NCBI RefSeq assembly: GCF_024138165.1
Contig: NZ_CP100004.1
Location: 62,001-126,000 of the forward strand
From: Halorussus vallis
GTDB taxonomy: Archaea > Halobacteriota > Halobacteria > Halobacteriales > Haladaptataceae
Length of the DNA: 64,000 nucleotides
Reading direction: 5' to 3'
Below the pieces are notes generated by a model. The model was given only the letters and a program-made list of their open reading frames with translations, searched no databases and was not told where the DNA came from. Shown piece by piece: positions 1 to 7,542 of the stretch (position 1 is its first letter; every line of letters starts with the position of its first letter). The position numbers and the translations under genes are program-made.

Positions 1-265
1 CACGCGGCTTGGTCGCCCGGTACGCGAACAGGTTCCCGACGACCAGACTACCGTATCCCCAGTCTTTCGCGTAGCCGAGACAGCGCCGGATAGTCGGGTC
101 GTCGTCTGTCTCGTCGGCCGTACTGGGGTTAAGCATGATGAACGCGAGCGTCGGCTTGTTTACGTCCCAGGTTCGGGTCAGTCTGTAGCGGTACTCTCGG
201 TCGTCGCTGAGGACTGCTCGGCTTCGGGTATCTTGAAGCGGGGATTCTTGGGTCTTGTCTTTCAT
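1..265 (-). CDS. DUF1643 family protein (3' part cut by window edge)
   Basis: Eighty-eight residues are visible from an ATG at 265; the gene continues beyond position 1. The text around FIMLNPSTAD, DDPTIRRC and NLFAYRAT matches the hallmark stretches of the DUF1643 family, small proteins of unknown function common on phages and mobile elements. On the minus strand an AT-rich TATA-like box lies at about 292-301, roughly 30 bases before the ATG, which predicts a leaderless mRNA, the usual haloarchaeal arrangement. Family assignment is firm from the motifs; the biochemical role is unknown. Confidence 0.85.
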   Translation of the reverse strand, partial: MKDKTQESPLQDTRSRAVLSDDREYRYRLTRTWDVNKPTLAFIMLNPSTADETDDDPTIRRCLGYAKDWGYGSLVVGNLFAYRATKPR

Positions 266-310
266 GCCGGACGCCTCAGTAATATCTTTCTATAGATATA
301 ATTTTCGAGA

Positions 311-370
311 CTATTCGGGACTGTCATCTATCATCCAGGCCGTCAATTGAGCGCCGATTGTGGTGGTCAT
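311..370 (-). CDS. possible 19-residue coupled micro-ORF
   Basis: An ATG overlaps the TAA stop of the upstream 263-residue gene (TAATG) and opens a 19-codon frame. Only the overlap supports it; the peptide has no recognisable motif. It may be a real translationally coupled peptide or chance. Confidence 0.2.
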   Translation of the reverse strand: MTTTIGAQLTAWMIDDSPE

Positions 371-1161
371 TAGTCGTTCTCTCCCGTGAACTGCTTCAGT
401 CCCGTCTCGACGGCGGAGGTGACGACGATTCGGCCGGGTTCCGCACCGAAGTGGAGTTTCTCGGTCTGCCAGTCGAACATGTATACGAGCGCCTTCGGGA
501 TGTAGAGGCGGTACTGCTCGGTCAGGTTGTCGTCGACGCCGGACTGGTGGGTTTGAACCAGTCGGACGTTCGGCGTGTCCTCGTCGAGCACGTCGAAGTC
601 TCCGACGAGCACGAGGTCGCCGTCCCGGACGGAGACCCGCCAGGCCACGGGGTCGCGTTTCGCCAGCCCGAACGCGTCGACGAACCGGTTCGTGAGGTCG
701 ATGCCGAACTTTGTGTCGAGTTCGAACAGCGACTTGACCATCGGCGCGACGTCGAGCGACTCGCCCGCATTCGCAGCGACCTGTGGGCGGAGTGGGACGG
801 ACGGCCGCGCGTCGATGTAGCCCTCCTCGGGGTGAGAGTCGTATCGGAAGCGAAGCTCGCTCCATTTCTCGATATGGTCGAGCAGGCCGGTCGCGGCCGC
901 GGTGACGGGGTTCATCCGGACGGTCATGCTGTTGTTGCGCTCGTTCAGCTTGAGTCGCCGGACGCCCGCACGTTCCTCGGTCACGGTGGTCGAGATTCGG
1001 TAGGTGAACGCCGACTCGTCCAGGTAGGGCGTGATGGCGACGGGCTGGCTATGGGTGAGGCCGTGGGCGTCTCGGAGTGACTGTCCGAGCACCGCTTCGG
1101 GTTGTCGTCTCGACACCCAGAGTGACCCGCTCGTCTGTTCACGGTCGTCGGAGTCTGGCAT
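370..1161 (-). CDS. hypothetical protein with AbrB-like C-terminal segment
   Basis: A 263-residue protein with no family I can name overall. The C-terminal region (about residues 215-250), with YRLYIPKALV and a following Gly/Ile/Val stretch, resembles the swapped-hairpin DNA-binding strand pattern of AbrB/SpoVT regulators. The middle has an Asp/Val-rich beta section. A weak TATA-like element (AAGATTAAGG on the minus strand) lies about 30 bases before the ATG. It could be a DNA-binding regulator; that is an inference from a short similarity only. Confidence 0.6.
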   Translation of the reverse strand: MPDSDDREQTSGSLWVSRRQPEAVLGQSLRDAHGLTHSQPVAITPYLDESAFTYRISTTVTEERAGVRRLKLNERNNSMTVRMNPVTAAATGLLDHIEKWSELRFRYDSHPEEGYIDARPSVPLRPQVAANAGESLDVAPMVKSLFELDTKFGIDLTNRFVDAFGLAKRDPVAWRVSVRDGDLVLVGDFDVLDEDTPNVRLVQTHQSGVDDNLTEQYRLYIPKALVYMFDWQTEKLHFGAEPGRIVVTSAVETGLKQFTGEND

Positions 1162-1220
1162 TGGAGTTCATTCGATGAGATGCACCCCTCTGCCTTAATC
1201 TTTACTACCTTTTCTGGGCT

Positions 1221-1586
1221 TTAGAGTGTGGTGCCTTCGGTCGGCCCACTCCACGCGCGAATCTCGACCGACGAGAGCGACACCCGCACCGTCTGAGCCG
1301 CCCCGAGTTGCGTCGACGCGAGAAACGCCGTCGCCAGCACCTCCGTCACACCAAGCGTCGGCGACCGGATTTCCTCGCGGTCACAGTCCTCGCGACGACA
1401 ATAGACGCGTGGGAGCGCCCACCGGTCGCTGTCGGCAGGCTTCGTGGCATAGACCGTCACCGGGTGGCCGTCGTGGAGGTCGCGGCCGCACGTCGTACAG
1501 CACGCCGCGCTCGGTCCGAGGCGGCCGACCTGGAGGCCGGTCAAGACCTGCTCGACGCTCGTCTCGGCAGTAAGAGAATCGGTCAT
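1221..1586 (-). CDS. small putative zinc-binding protein
   Basis: A 121-residue protein with two cysteine groups, CCTTCGRDL near residue 30 and YCRREDC near residue 63, spaced like a zinc ribbon. The C-terminal half is Thr/Leu/Val-rich. It lies 8 bases downstream of the 80-residue gene and is probably in the same leftward operon, driven from the divergent promoter near 1882-1893. Function unknown. Confidence 0.6.
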   Translation of the reverse strand: MTDSLTAETSVEQVLTGLQVGRLGPSAACCTTCGRDLHDGHPVTVYATKPADSDRWALPRVYCRREDCDREEIRSPTLGVTEVLATAFLASTQLGAAQTVRVSLSSVEIRAWSGPTEGTTL

Positions 1587-1594
1587 TCTAGGTG

Positions 1595-1837
1595 CTACTC
1601 GCGTAACGTCGGGAGGTGGTACAGCGCGCCGACGCCGTGGCCGTGCTTCGCGAGTTCGTCGCGGAGCACGTCCCAGTCGGTCACGTCAGCGAACCCGGCA
1701 AGGCGGCGGCCGTGGCGGTCCGCGGTCGGTTCGTAGACGAGGAGACCGCCGGTCGTCTCCTCGGTCTGCATTCCCGGCGGAATCCGGGCGGGCTTCGGTT
1801 CGACGCTGGTTCTCGGGGGCTGCTCGGTAAGTGCCAT
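1595..1837 (-). CDS. small hypothetical protein
   Basis: An 80-residue protein of unknown function. The N-terminus is Pro/Arg-rich and probably disordered; the C-terminal half (GFADVTDWDVLRDELAKHG) looks helical. It is the first gene of a leftward operon and is transcribed divergently from the TFB gene; both promoters carry the same ATAAGATAGTAA element. Confidence 0.6.
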   Translation of the reverse strand: MALTEQPPRTSVEPKPARIPPGMQTEETTGGLLVYEPTADRHGRRLAGFADVTDWDVLRDELAKHGHGVGALYHLPTLRE

Positions 1838-1881
1838 TTGGGTTGCCTCGTGTGTAGAGATGTACCCCCGCTACAAGTAGT

Positions 1882-1932
1882 TTACTATCTTATATTGGGT
1901 TTCTACTCGCAAAACCCCGGATAAGATAGTAA
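1882..1932. promoter_or_regulatory. divergent promoter with inverted ATAAGATAGTAA elements
   Basis: The 12-mer ATAAGATAGTAA occurs on the minus strand at 1882-1893 and on the plus strand at 1921-1932, each followed by a TGTA/TAAG stretch and a G-run (GTAGCGGGGGT). The two half-promoters are near mirror images reading away from each other, one to the 80-residue gene and one to TFB. A third copy is at 2909-2920 before the next gene. It is likely a shared activator or operator site that includes or abuts the TATA box. Confidence 0.65.
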
Positions 1933-1979
1933 AATGTAAGTAGCGGGGGTGAATCGGTCTACTTGGGTGCAAGACCCAA

Positions 1980-2900
1980 ATGGCACGACAAATCACAGTC
2001 GAACACCCCCGAGAAGCCCACTCCGGCACCTGTCCGGAATGCGTGGGCACACTCCGAACGACCGGCCACGAAACCACCTGCGACGACTGCGGCCTCATCG
2101 TCGACGACGCGAAAATCGACCACGGCCGCGACTGGCAGTACCACGAAACCGACGACGAAAACCCGTCGCGAACCGGCGCTCCCCGCACCGTCTCGCGCCA
2201 CGACAAGGGCCTCTCGACCGAACTCTACGGCACCTACGACAGCCATGGGACGCTGCTGTCCGCCCGGAAGCGCCGCCAGCTTCGACGGCTTCGAAAGCAC
2301 CACGCGCGTTCGCGCTTCGAGTCGAAAGCCGAGCGCAACCAGTGCTACGTCTTCAACGAGATTCGGCGCATCACGAGCGCACTCGGACTCGCCTCGACCG
2401 TCCGTGACCGCGCCTGTGACCTTTTCCGTTCCGCCCAAGGCGAACGCCTGACCCGGGGCCGGACGCTTGAAGGGTTCGCGACGGCGTGCGTCTACGCGAC
2501 GTGTCGCTGTCTCGGCCTGCCGTGGCAACTCAGCGACTTCGAGACGCTCTCGCGGTGTGGTCCCGAGCAGACGAAGAACGCCTACGGCGTGATGAACGCG
2601 GAGCTGTCCCTGCCGGTGCAACCGGTCGCGCCCCGGGCGTACGTCCCGCGGTACGCGGCGGAACTCGGAGTGAGCGACGAGACGCGGCGTCGAGCGCGGG
2701 CGCTCGTCGAGCACGCCGAGCAGAACGGCTTGGTCGGCGGCCAGCGCAGCGCGCCCATCGCGGCGGCCGCGCTCTACACGGCCGCTCGCGAATCCCCGGA
2801 CGCGTTCGCCCAGGGCGACGCCGCTCGGGTCGCGGAGTGCAGTCGCGCAACGATTCGCAAGCGGTTTCAGGAGTTCGTCCAAGTAGCGGGCCACCTCTAA
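1980..2900 (+). CDS. tfb: transcription initiation factor TFB
   Basis: A 306-residue archaeal TFIIB homologue. The N-terminal zinc ribbon is CPEC (about residue 18) with TCDDCGLIVDD following. Next comes the B-reader-like segment (RTGAPRTVSRHDKGLST), then two cyclin-like repeats with the typical FATACVYATCR and IAAAALYTAAR helices. TFB recruits RNA polymerase to TBP bound at the TATA/BRE. Haloarchaea carry several TFBs, and element-borne copies can redirect transcription to element promoters. The local ATAAGATAGTAA promoters could be its own targets (inference). Confidence 0.95.
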   Translation: MARQITVEHPREAHSGTCPECVGTLRTTGHETTCDDCGLIVDDAKIDHGRDWQYHETDDENPSRTGAPRTVSRHDKGLSTELYGTYDSHGTLLSARKRRQLRRLRKHHARSRFESKAERNQCYVFNEIRRITSALGLASTVRDRACDLFRSAQGERLTRGRTLEGFATACVYATCRCLGLPWQLSDFETLSRCGPEQTKNAYGVMNAELSLPVQPVAPRAYVPRYAAELGVSDETRRRARALVEHAEQNGLVGGQRSAPIAAAALYTAARESPDAFAQGDAARVAECSRATIRKRFQEFVQVAGHL

Positions 2901-2908
2901 AACCCACA

Positions 2909-2927
2909 ATAAGATAGTAACATATTT
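2909..2927 (+). promoter_or_regulatory. promoter with third ATAAGATAGTAA copy
   Basis: ATAAGATAGTAA at 2909-2920 is followed directly by the TATA-like CATATTTA, which lies about 27-30 bases before the start of the 71-residue gene. The element is the same as in the divergent promoter at 1882-1932, so the three transcription units are probably co-regulated. Confidence 0.55.
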
Positions 2928-2952
2928 AGGGCCGGGGTGTATCTGGTAGAGT

Positions 2953-3168
2953 ATGAGCGAGAAGATGCAGACCCCGGGCGACGTGGCATTGAACCTTGAA
3001 TCCCGTGACGACGTTACCCGAGCAGTCTCGACATGGGACGACTGCGACGTGGCGGTACTCGTCGAAGACGGGACGAACATCGCCCCAATCCGACGCGGCC
3101 GAACGGTCGCGGGAATCACGAACTTCGATGCCGCGCCGTACACCTTGGTCGAACTCGACCTGAACTAA
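2953..3168 (+). CDS. small hypothetical protein
   Basis: A 71-residue acidic protein (DDVTRAVSTWDDCDVAVLV, then a short beta-like C-terminus). No family recognised. The first ATG at 2953 is about 30 bases after a TATA-like box, favouring a leaderless start; an internal ATG at 2965 is possible. A tRNA-like minihelix begins 2 bases after its stop codon. Confidence 0.6.
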   Translation: MSEKMQTPGDVALNLESRDDVTRAVSTWDDCDVAVLVEDGTNIAPIRRGRTVAGITNFDAAPYTLVELDLN

Positions 3169-3170
3169 CC

Positions 3171-3209
3171 GCCCCGTGGGAGTAGCGTGGTTCGACTCCG
3201 CGCCGGGGC
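3171..3209 (+). ncRNA. tRNA-like acceptor/T-arm minihelix 1
   Basis: A 39-nt element between two genes. Outer stem GCCCCG 3171-3176 pairs with CGGGGC 3204-3209. Stacked directly on it is a 6-bp T-arm, GCGTGG 3185-3190 with CCGCGC 3198-3203 (one G-U pair), closing the canonical T-loop TTCGACT. An 8-nt linker replaces the D and anticodon arms. The 12-bp coaxial helix equals a tRNA acceptor plus T-stem, the minimal substrate of RNase Z. The next start codon is 2 nt after the 3' strand. It may be cut to give an almost leaderless mRNA (inference). Confidence 0.7.
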
Positions 3210-3211
3210 TT

Positions 3212-3676
3212 ATGCAGACAGCAGCAAACCGAACGACGCTTGCACTCGTCGGGTGTGGTTCAACCAAGCGAGAACAGCTTGCGCCTGCCAGCGACCTCTA
3301 CACGTCGACGTACTTCGCCAAGAAGCGAGCGTACGCCGAAACGTACGCCGACGAGTGGCGTATCCTCTCGGCCGAACACGGCCTTGTCCACCCGGACGCC
3401 GTTCATGAACCCTACGACGCAAGCCTAAATTCGCGCTTGGACGCCTATATCGGAGACGACGCCGTATCGGTATGGGCCGAGAGTGTTAGTCACGACCTCA
3501 CGTCACTCCTCGACGGCGTAGACGAAATCGTGATTCTCGCCGGTCGGGACTACTCCGACCCGCTCGCCGACTACCTCGCGACCGCGCCGCCGACCGTCCG
3601 GTATCCCTTCGAAGGACTCGGCGGGCTTCCCGGCCAGATGAAATGGCTCACCGATAAGCTGGAGACCAATTGCTGA
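3212..3676 (+). CDS. DUF6884-like protein
   Basis: A 154-residue protein starting TLALVGCGSTK and containing FAKKRAYAE, WRILSAEHGLV and VILAGRDYSDPL. This pattern is typical of DUF6884-type proteins found on phages and plasmids; the fold is reminiscent of nucleotide or base-modification enzymes but the activity is not established. The ATG at 3212 is chosen over upstream in-frame starts because it follows the minihelix by 2 nt. It overlaps the next gene by one base (TGATG). Confidence 0.75.
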   Translation: MQTAANRTTLALVGCGSTKREQLAPASDLYTSTYFAKKRAYAETYADEWRILSAEHGLVHPDAVHEPYDASLNSRLDAYIGDDAVSVWAESVSHDLTSLLDGVDEIVILAGRDYSDPLADYLATAPPTVRYPFEGLGGLPGQMKWLTDKLETNC

Positions 3677-4524
3677 TGGTCGCCAAGCCCCCGCTTCCTG
3701 AAGGGTTCGAACTCCCCGAAGCCGTCAACGGCTGGATGCACGACGCAGATTCCAACCGGAACGGCCACGTTTGGACCGGCGAAGACGCCGAGCGATCTGT
3801 CGGCGTGTTCTCGGGAGTTAGTGACCGCGTGTACGTCGCCGTCTTCGACGACCGCGCAGACGGCTTCTGCAACCACATTGACCCGGTTGAACGGTCCTTC
3901 GGAGAGGACGAAACGAAGGCGGAAGCCACAGCGTGGGGCGTCGAGCAAGCAGTCGCGTGGATGCAGCAGCACGCGCCCGAAGCGTGGGACCATCCGGCTG
4001 TGGAAGAAGCCGTCTTCGACCCACCCGTCGGGTTCGTGCTCGACCGTTACTATCTCGAACAGCGCGAGCACATAGTCTACTACCGGCAGGAGGACGCCGA
4101 GAAAGCCGTTAACATGGCGGGCGGCCGAGTTCCGGAGACCGAACCGAGTTTCGGGACACGTGCGTACCTCGTCGTCAAGACGTGGCGCGGCAGCGGGAAC
4201 TCGACCATTGCGCTCGCGCCCTGGCTTCGAGCGCACGACGACGAGATGCACGAAGTGGTGGATACGCCTGACGAGTGTGGCTTGGCGGTTGCGTTGAAGC
4301 TCGCACGCGAGTACGTCTGCGAAGAGACGGGCGAGACGCGAGACGGAGTAGCAGCCGGGCAATCCGACCTCGCGGAGTGGTCCGCGTTGCGTGTCTCTGT
4401 ACCGACTTTTGAGACCCAATTCGGTAGTCTGGCACCGAACGTTTTTAATGCCGGACGCCCGACGGTTTGGTACGGGACTCAGAAACGACAACACAGAATG
4501 CCATTTGGGTTGAGCTTCTTCTGA
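3676..4524 (+). CDS. hypothetical protein, coupled to DUF6884 gene
   Basis: A 282-residue protein with no recognised family. The N-terminal half has a beta-rich section (VYVAVFDDRADGF) and tryptophan-rich helices (AVAWMQQHAPEAWDHP). The last 30 residues look less protein-like and may be read-through. The ATG overlaps the preceding stop as TGATG, so translation is probably coupled. A hairpin (CGACAG/CTGTCG) about 20 bases after the stop may end transcription. Confidence 0.65.
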   Translation: MVAKPPLPEGFELPEAVNGWMHDADSNRNGHVWTGEDAERSVGVFSGVSDRVYVAVFDDRADGFCNHIDPVERSFGEDETKAEATAWGVEQAVAWMQQHAPEAWDHPAVEEAVFDPPVGFVLDRYYLEQREHIVYYRQEDAEKAVNMAGGRVPETEPSFGTRAYLVVKTWRGSGNSTIALAPWLRAHDDEMHEVVDTPDECGLAVALKLAREYVCEETGETRDGVAAGQSDLAEWSALRVSVPTFETQFGSLAPNVFNAGRPTVWYGTQKRQHRMPFGLSFF

Positions 4525-4782
4525 GTCCCTGTTCCGACACTCGACAGCTGGCGCTGTCGGCAGTACCTTATCCGACGCTCTGACGGCACGGGCTACCCAG
4601 TTGAAAGTCTGAAAAGGCGTGTTGGCGGCCCCTCACCTCCGCCGACGCCCGCCACAGTGCTCCTCCTAGAGGAGCAAATGGTAGTAGTACCCCGTCAAAG
4701 AAAAGAATTTCCTAGAAAACTAACACAATAAGGCTTGAGGTCTAAGGTATCGAGAGACTCTCCCGATAACGACACGACCGAC
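4525..4782. other. intergenic region with two strong hairpins
   Basis: A 258-base gap between convergent genes. It holds a hairpin CGACAG-CTGGCG-CTGTCG near 4540-4557 and a 7-bp palindromic hairpin GCTCCTC-CTA-AGAGGAGC near 4657-4673 followed by an AT-rich stretch. Both fit bidirectional terminators. No convincing ORF. The GGCTTGAGGTCTAAGG stretch near 4732-4747 faintly resembles the 9-bp repeats. Confidence 0.5.
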
Positions 4783-5160
4783 CTACGACTCAGATTCGAG
4801 CGCATCCTTCGTCCGCCCCGCGTACATCTGTTCGATGTCCCGCGCGCGAATAGCGAGACTCTCCGCCGGATCGTCGCCACCCGTGCTGTAAGTCCCGAGC
4901 GCGTCTGCGACGAGTTCCGCGTCCTGCCGGGACCGAATCAGTGGTTGGCCGGACGCCTGCCATGCACAGTACAACGTTTCGTTCTCTACGGTCTTCGAGC
5001 GGAGAATGTCCTCGGCGGCCAACTCTTCGACAAGTTCCTGCACGTCTACTGCGTCGGCCTCGAAGAACTCCGCAATCTCGTCAGCGGTCAACATCGGGTC
5101 TGTGGTTTCTCGAAGCGTCGCGAGAACCGCGTCCGCCGTGAGTTCGTCCGACTTCGCCAT
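4783..5160 (-). CDS. putative winged-helix regulator
   Basis: A 125-residue acidic protein. The segment from residue 7 to 65 (ADAVLATLRETTDPMLTADE then EFFEADAVDVQELVEELAAE) has the rhythm of a winged helix: a first helix, a turn, a recognition helix and a beta wing (TVENETLYCAW). It lies 75 bases downstream of the parA partner gene on the same strand and may be the third gene of the partition operon. Confidence 0.6.
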   Translation of the reverse strand: MAKSDELTADAVLATLRETTDPMLTADEIAEFFEADAVDVQELVEELAAEDILRSKTVENETLYCAWQASGQPLIRSRQDAELVADALGTYSTGGDDPAESLAIRARDIEQMYAGRTKDALESES

Positions 5161-5235
5161 TAAGCGAGTGTTCGGCGTACTGCTAGGAAAGCGTTGCTAC
5201 CCATGAATATCCTCGGCGAAAAAAGCGGGGGTCGC

Positions 5236-5646
5236 CTACTCGTCGCGGTCGACGTCCAACCCGCGCGCTTCGAGCACGTACTGAGCGACGAGTTCCGGCC
5301 GATCCGCCGCGATTCGAAGAACAGCATCCCCGATTTCGCGCTTCGCCGCGTTCTTCACGCCGTGCTCGCGCTTCAAGATACGCTTTACGTCCAGGTCGCG
5401 AGCGTCCTCCCAGGCGTCCATCGATTCCTTGCGGCCGTAAATCGCGTGCTGCATGTTGGAATCGTACGGGAACGCCGGTTCCTCTCGCGGGTCCGGTTCT
5501 TCGGCTTCCGATTTCTCTTTCTCCGGCGTCGAGCCCGTCCGCGCTGGTTCGGATTCGCTCTCCGCTGTCGAGTCGGTCGACTGAGCGGAACCGTCATCGC
5601 TCTCGGTCTGCTCGCCCACCGCTTCTTCGAGGTCATCGAATCCCAT
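5236..5646 (-). CDS. putative ParA partner / centromere-binding protein
   Basis: A 136-residue protein. Residues 1-60 are a disordered Ser/Glu-rich tail; residues 65-136 (YGRKESMDAWEDARDLDVKR and onward) are a compact helical domain. It is encoded directly after parA with overlapping stop/start (TAATG). Small genes in this position commonly encode the DNA-binding adaptor that links ParA to the centromere. The long 9-bp repeat arrays just upstream of parA are the obvious binding site. No classical ParB nuclease-like domain is present. The role is inferred from context. Confidence 0.6.
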   Translation of the reverse strand: MGFDDLEEAVGEQTESDDGSAQSTDSTAESESEPARTGSTPEKEKSEAEEPDPREEPAFPYDSNMQHAIYGRKESMDAWEDARDLDVKRILKREHGVKNAAKREIGDAVLRIAADRPELVAQYVLEARGLDVDRDE

Positions 5647-6566
5647 TATCGGGCCACCTCGCCAGACTCGACGATAGCCGCGAGTTCCGCGTAGTAGCCG
5701 AGTTGGTCGCAGTCCACGTCGTAGTCTCGGAGCGGCTGTCCGGCGTCGTGGGCCTTGTCGATGGCCGACCGATGGCGAATCCCCGGTAGCGGTCCCTCGT
5801 ACTCGCCCGCGTCGACAGCCTCCCAGTCCGCTTCGGTGAGTCTCGCGAAGTTTGGGATGAACTTGCTCGCGTTCTCCCGGCCGTTCAGTTCCTTGAGGAG
5901 TTGGCGGTCGCGCGTCGCATGGTCGATACGACCGCTCAGGTCGGTCGGCACGACCGCGAGAATATCCAGGTCGAAGTACTCGCGCGCCTCCTTGACGAGA
6001 CGGTTCATCGTGTTCGACAGCCCGCTCTCGTAGCCGTTCTCCGGCCGGAGCGGCAGGATGATGTTCCCGGTCGCGTACATCGCGTTGTCGTTCAGCTTCC
6101 CGCGGTTAGCGGGACAGTCCACGATGATGTAATCGTAGTCGTCGCCGAGGAGCGGATCGACGAGGTTCTTTTTGAGCCGGGTCGTTCCCATCGTCGCCTC
6201 TTTCAGGTCGCTCTGGACGCTTTCGAGGTCCTCGTGCGCGGGGAAGAGGTCGAGGCCGCCCGCGACGGAGACGATGTGGTCTCGGGGGTCGTCGCCGTCG
6301 ACGATCACGTCCTTCGCGTGGTTATCCTCTTCGTCGTCGGCGCTCGCATAGATGTCCTCGTAGCCGAGGTTCAGCGTCATGTGGCCGTTGTCGTCGAGGT
6401 CGACGACGAGCGCGCGTTCGTTGCGGTGGGCGAGTTCGCGCGAGAGGTTGATTGCCGTCGTGGTCTTGCCGGACCCGCCTTTCAAGAGGTTGATTGCGAC
6501 GGCGCGGGGTTCCGAGTTGATGCTGTCGTACGGAGTGAGTATCTCCGCGTGCGTGTCGTGTGCCAT
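5646..6566 (-). CDS. parA: ParA-type partition ATPase
   Basis: A 306-residue deviant Walker ATPase. The deviant Walker A motif LLKGGSGKTTTAINLSRELA lies near residues 28-47 and carries the signature lysine before the P-loop. VVDLDDNGHMTLNLG follows (Walker A' / switch region), and YIIVDCPANRG is the Walker B region. Family members move plasmids or chromosomes by ATP-dependent nucleoid binding. The gene is followed by its small partner. 9-bp repeats occupy the leader and upstream region, so the operon is probably autoregulated through the centromere. Confidence 0.93.
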   Translation of the reverse strand: MAHDTHAEILTPYDSINSEPRAVAINLLKGGSGKTTTAINLSRELAHRNERALVVDLDDNGHMTLNLGYEDIYASADDEEDNHAKDVIVDGDDPRDHIVSVAGGLDLFPAHEDLESVQSDLKEATMGTTRLKKNLVDPLLGDDYDYIIVDCPANRGKLNDNAMYATGNIILPLRPENGYESGLSNTMNRLVKEAREYFDLDILAVVPTDLSGRIDHATRDRQLLKELNGRENASKFIPNFARLTEADWEAVDAGEYEGPLPGIRHRSAIDKAHDAGQPLRDYDVDCDQLGYYAELAAIVESGEVAR

Positions 6567-6582
6567 TTGGGTTGTGTTATTG

Positions 6583-6630
6583 CCTGCGGTACCTGAGGTG
6601 GCTGAGCCACCTGAGGTACCTAAGGTGCGG
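6583..6630. repeat. 9-bp repeat cluster I (parA leader)
   Basis: Five adjoining 9-bp units of the type GAGGTGGCT / GAGCCACCT / GAGGTACCT in mixed orientation, ending 16 bases before the parA start codon. They could be bound by the partition adaptor and would repress or organise the parA promoter. Confidence 0.75.
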
Positions 6631-6680
6631 TTTTCTGCCGGTACACGCCAGACTGCTCATCGAACCGGTATAAACTTTTG

Positions 6681-6757
6681 CACCTGTGGTGGCTGAGGTA
6701 GCTTAGGCACCTGAGGTGGCTGAGGTGGCTTAGTTGGCTTAGGTGACTAAGGTGGCG
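6681..6757. repeat. 9-bp repeat cluster II
   Basis: About eight tandem 9-bp units, for example GGTGGCTGA, GGTAGCTTA, GGCACCTGA, GGTGGCTTA, GTTGGCTTA and GGTGACTAA, mostly in one orientation. A TATA-like box (GTTTATACC on the minus strand, near 6667-6675) separates it from cluster I and may drive parA. The protein frames that run through here are repeat artefacts rich in Leu-Ser-His. Confidence 0.8.
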
Positions 6758-6884
6758 TGGCTTTGAATTCCGAAAGTCTCGATATTGACGACCAAACGCG
6801 CTGACTCGCTGGTTCTCGGCTATCTGCTCGAAATCGAAAATCGGAGTCAACGATCCGCTTCAAACGAACGAGTTTCCTTGCCAC

Positions 6885-7052
6885 GGTGCCTGAGTCACCT
6901 AAGGTACCCAAGGTAGCTCAGCTACCTTAGGCACCTCAGGTGGCTTAGGTGGCTAAGGTACCGCAGGTTCCTTAGGCTTCTGATGTATGGCACTCACCTT
7001 AGCTACCTCCGGTGGCTTACCTACCGCAGGTACCTGAGGTGGCTGAGGTCGC
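6885..7052. repeat. 9-bp repeat cluster III, probable centromere core
   Basis: About eighteen consecutive 9-bp units in register, mixing direct (GGTGGCTTA) and inverted (GCTACCTTA, GTCACCTAA) orientations. The strict 9-bp period over 160 bp excludes chance. The position upstream of parA and its partner fits a parS/parC-type centromere bound cooperatively by a small DNA-binding protein, similar in principle to the heptad repeats of plasmid pSM19035. Confidence 0.8.
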
Positions 7053-7173
7053 GACGCAAAAATACTCTCTCAGTCTCAGACGGACAACAGCAGGCCTCCG
7101 GCCTTGACGGCTTTGGAGTTCTGCTGTCGCCGGTCGTAGTTGCACGGTCGCCCCTGGGGACACCGAATCAGTG

Positions 7174-7251
7174 GGGACGGAAATTGAATAGGCGTGGGCG
7201 CGTCCATCCCGCTGGCAGTCGGCAGGAGTTCGGAAGAGGACTCCCACCGAC
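7174..7251 (-). ncRNA. structured leader a: minihelix-like stem plus CGCCCACGCCTA stem-loop
   Basis: On the minus strand, a TATA box (near 7283-7290) is followed 35 bases later by a stem GTCGG/CCGAC (7251-7247 with 7222-7218) enclosing a hairpin GGAGT/ACTCC. Next is an 8-bp stem GGGATGGA/TCCGTCCC (7210-7203 with 7181-7174, one G-U) whose loop carries CGCCCACGCCTA (7200-7189). The T-loop is degenerate here. The order matches leaders b-d. The transcript would run into the 9-bp repeats upstream of parA; it may be a small RNA or a long parA leader. Confidence 0.55.
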
Positions 7252-7401
7252 TTCTACGCTACTGGTAGTCATTCAGTCTCGGCTATAAATGTTTCTGGTT
7301 CCCCGGCGTAACCGTCTTTCAGAACGGAACAACCCCGAGAAGTGAACTCCGAGACGGACGTTCAATCGTCGGACTCGGGACCGGAATCTACTCGGTCCCG
7401 G

Positions 7402-7542
7402 TCACGCTCGATGCACTCGCGTTCGGAGCAACTGAATTCGAACCAGATAGTAGGTCGAGAGGAACGCCGTCATGGCCAGCGTCCCGATGAGTAGTCCCCA
7501 AAGCAGGTGGGCGAGATACTCGAAGAACAGCAGTTCGAACAT
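7402..7542 (-). CDS. 46-residue single-pass membrane protein
   Basis: The ATG at 7542 overlaps the stop of the adenine methyltransferase (TGATG). The protein starts MFELLFFEYLAHLLWG and has one long hydrophobic helix (about residues 4-32), then a basic tail (LRTRVHRA). Translation is likely coupled. The role is unknown; small membrane peptides after phage-type methyltransferases are not a family I can name. Confidence 0.55.
   Translation of the reverse strand: MFELLFFEYLAHLLWGLLIGTLAMTAFLSTYYLVRIQLLRTRVHRA

Noticed and set aside
358-1080. Long plus-strand frame opposite the 263-residue gene
   Set aside because: Antisense shadow; lacks the acidic residue profile and any promoter, whereas the minus-strand gene has both.
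6620-7288. Protein frames rich in Leu-Ser-His and Tyr-Leu-Arg across the repeat region
   Set aside because: They are produced by the 9-bp DNA repeats (three codons per unit) and have no start context or domain.
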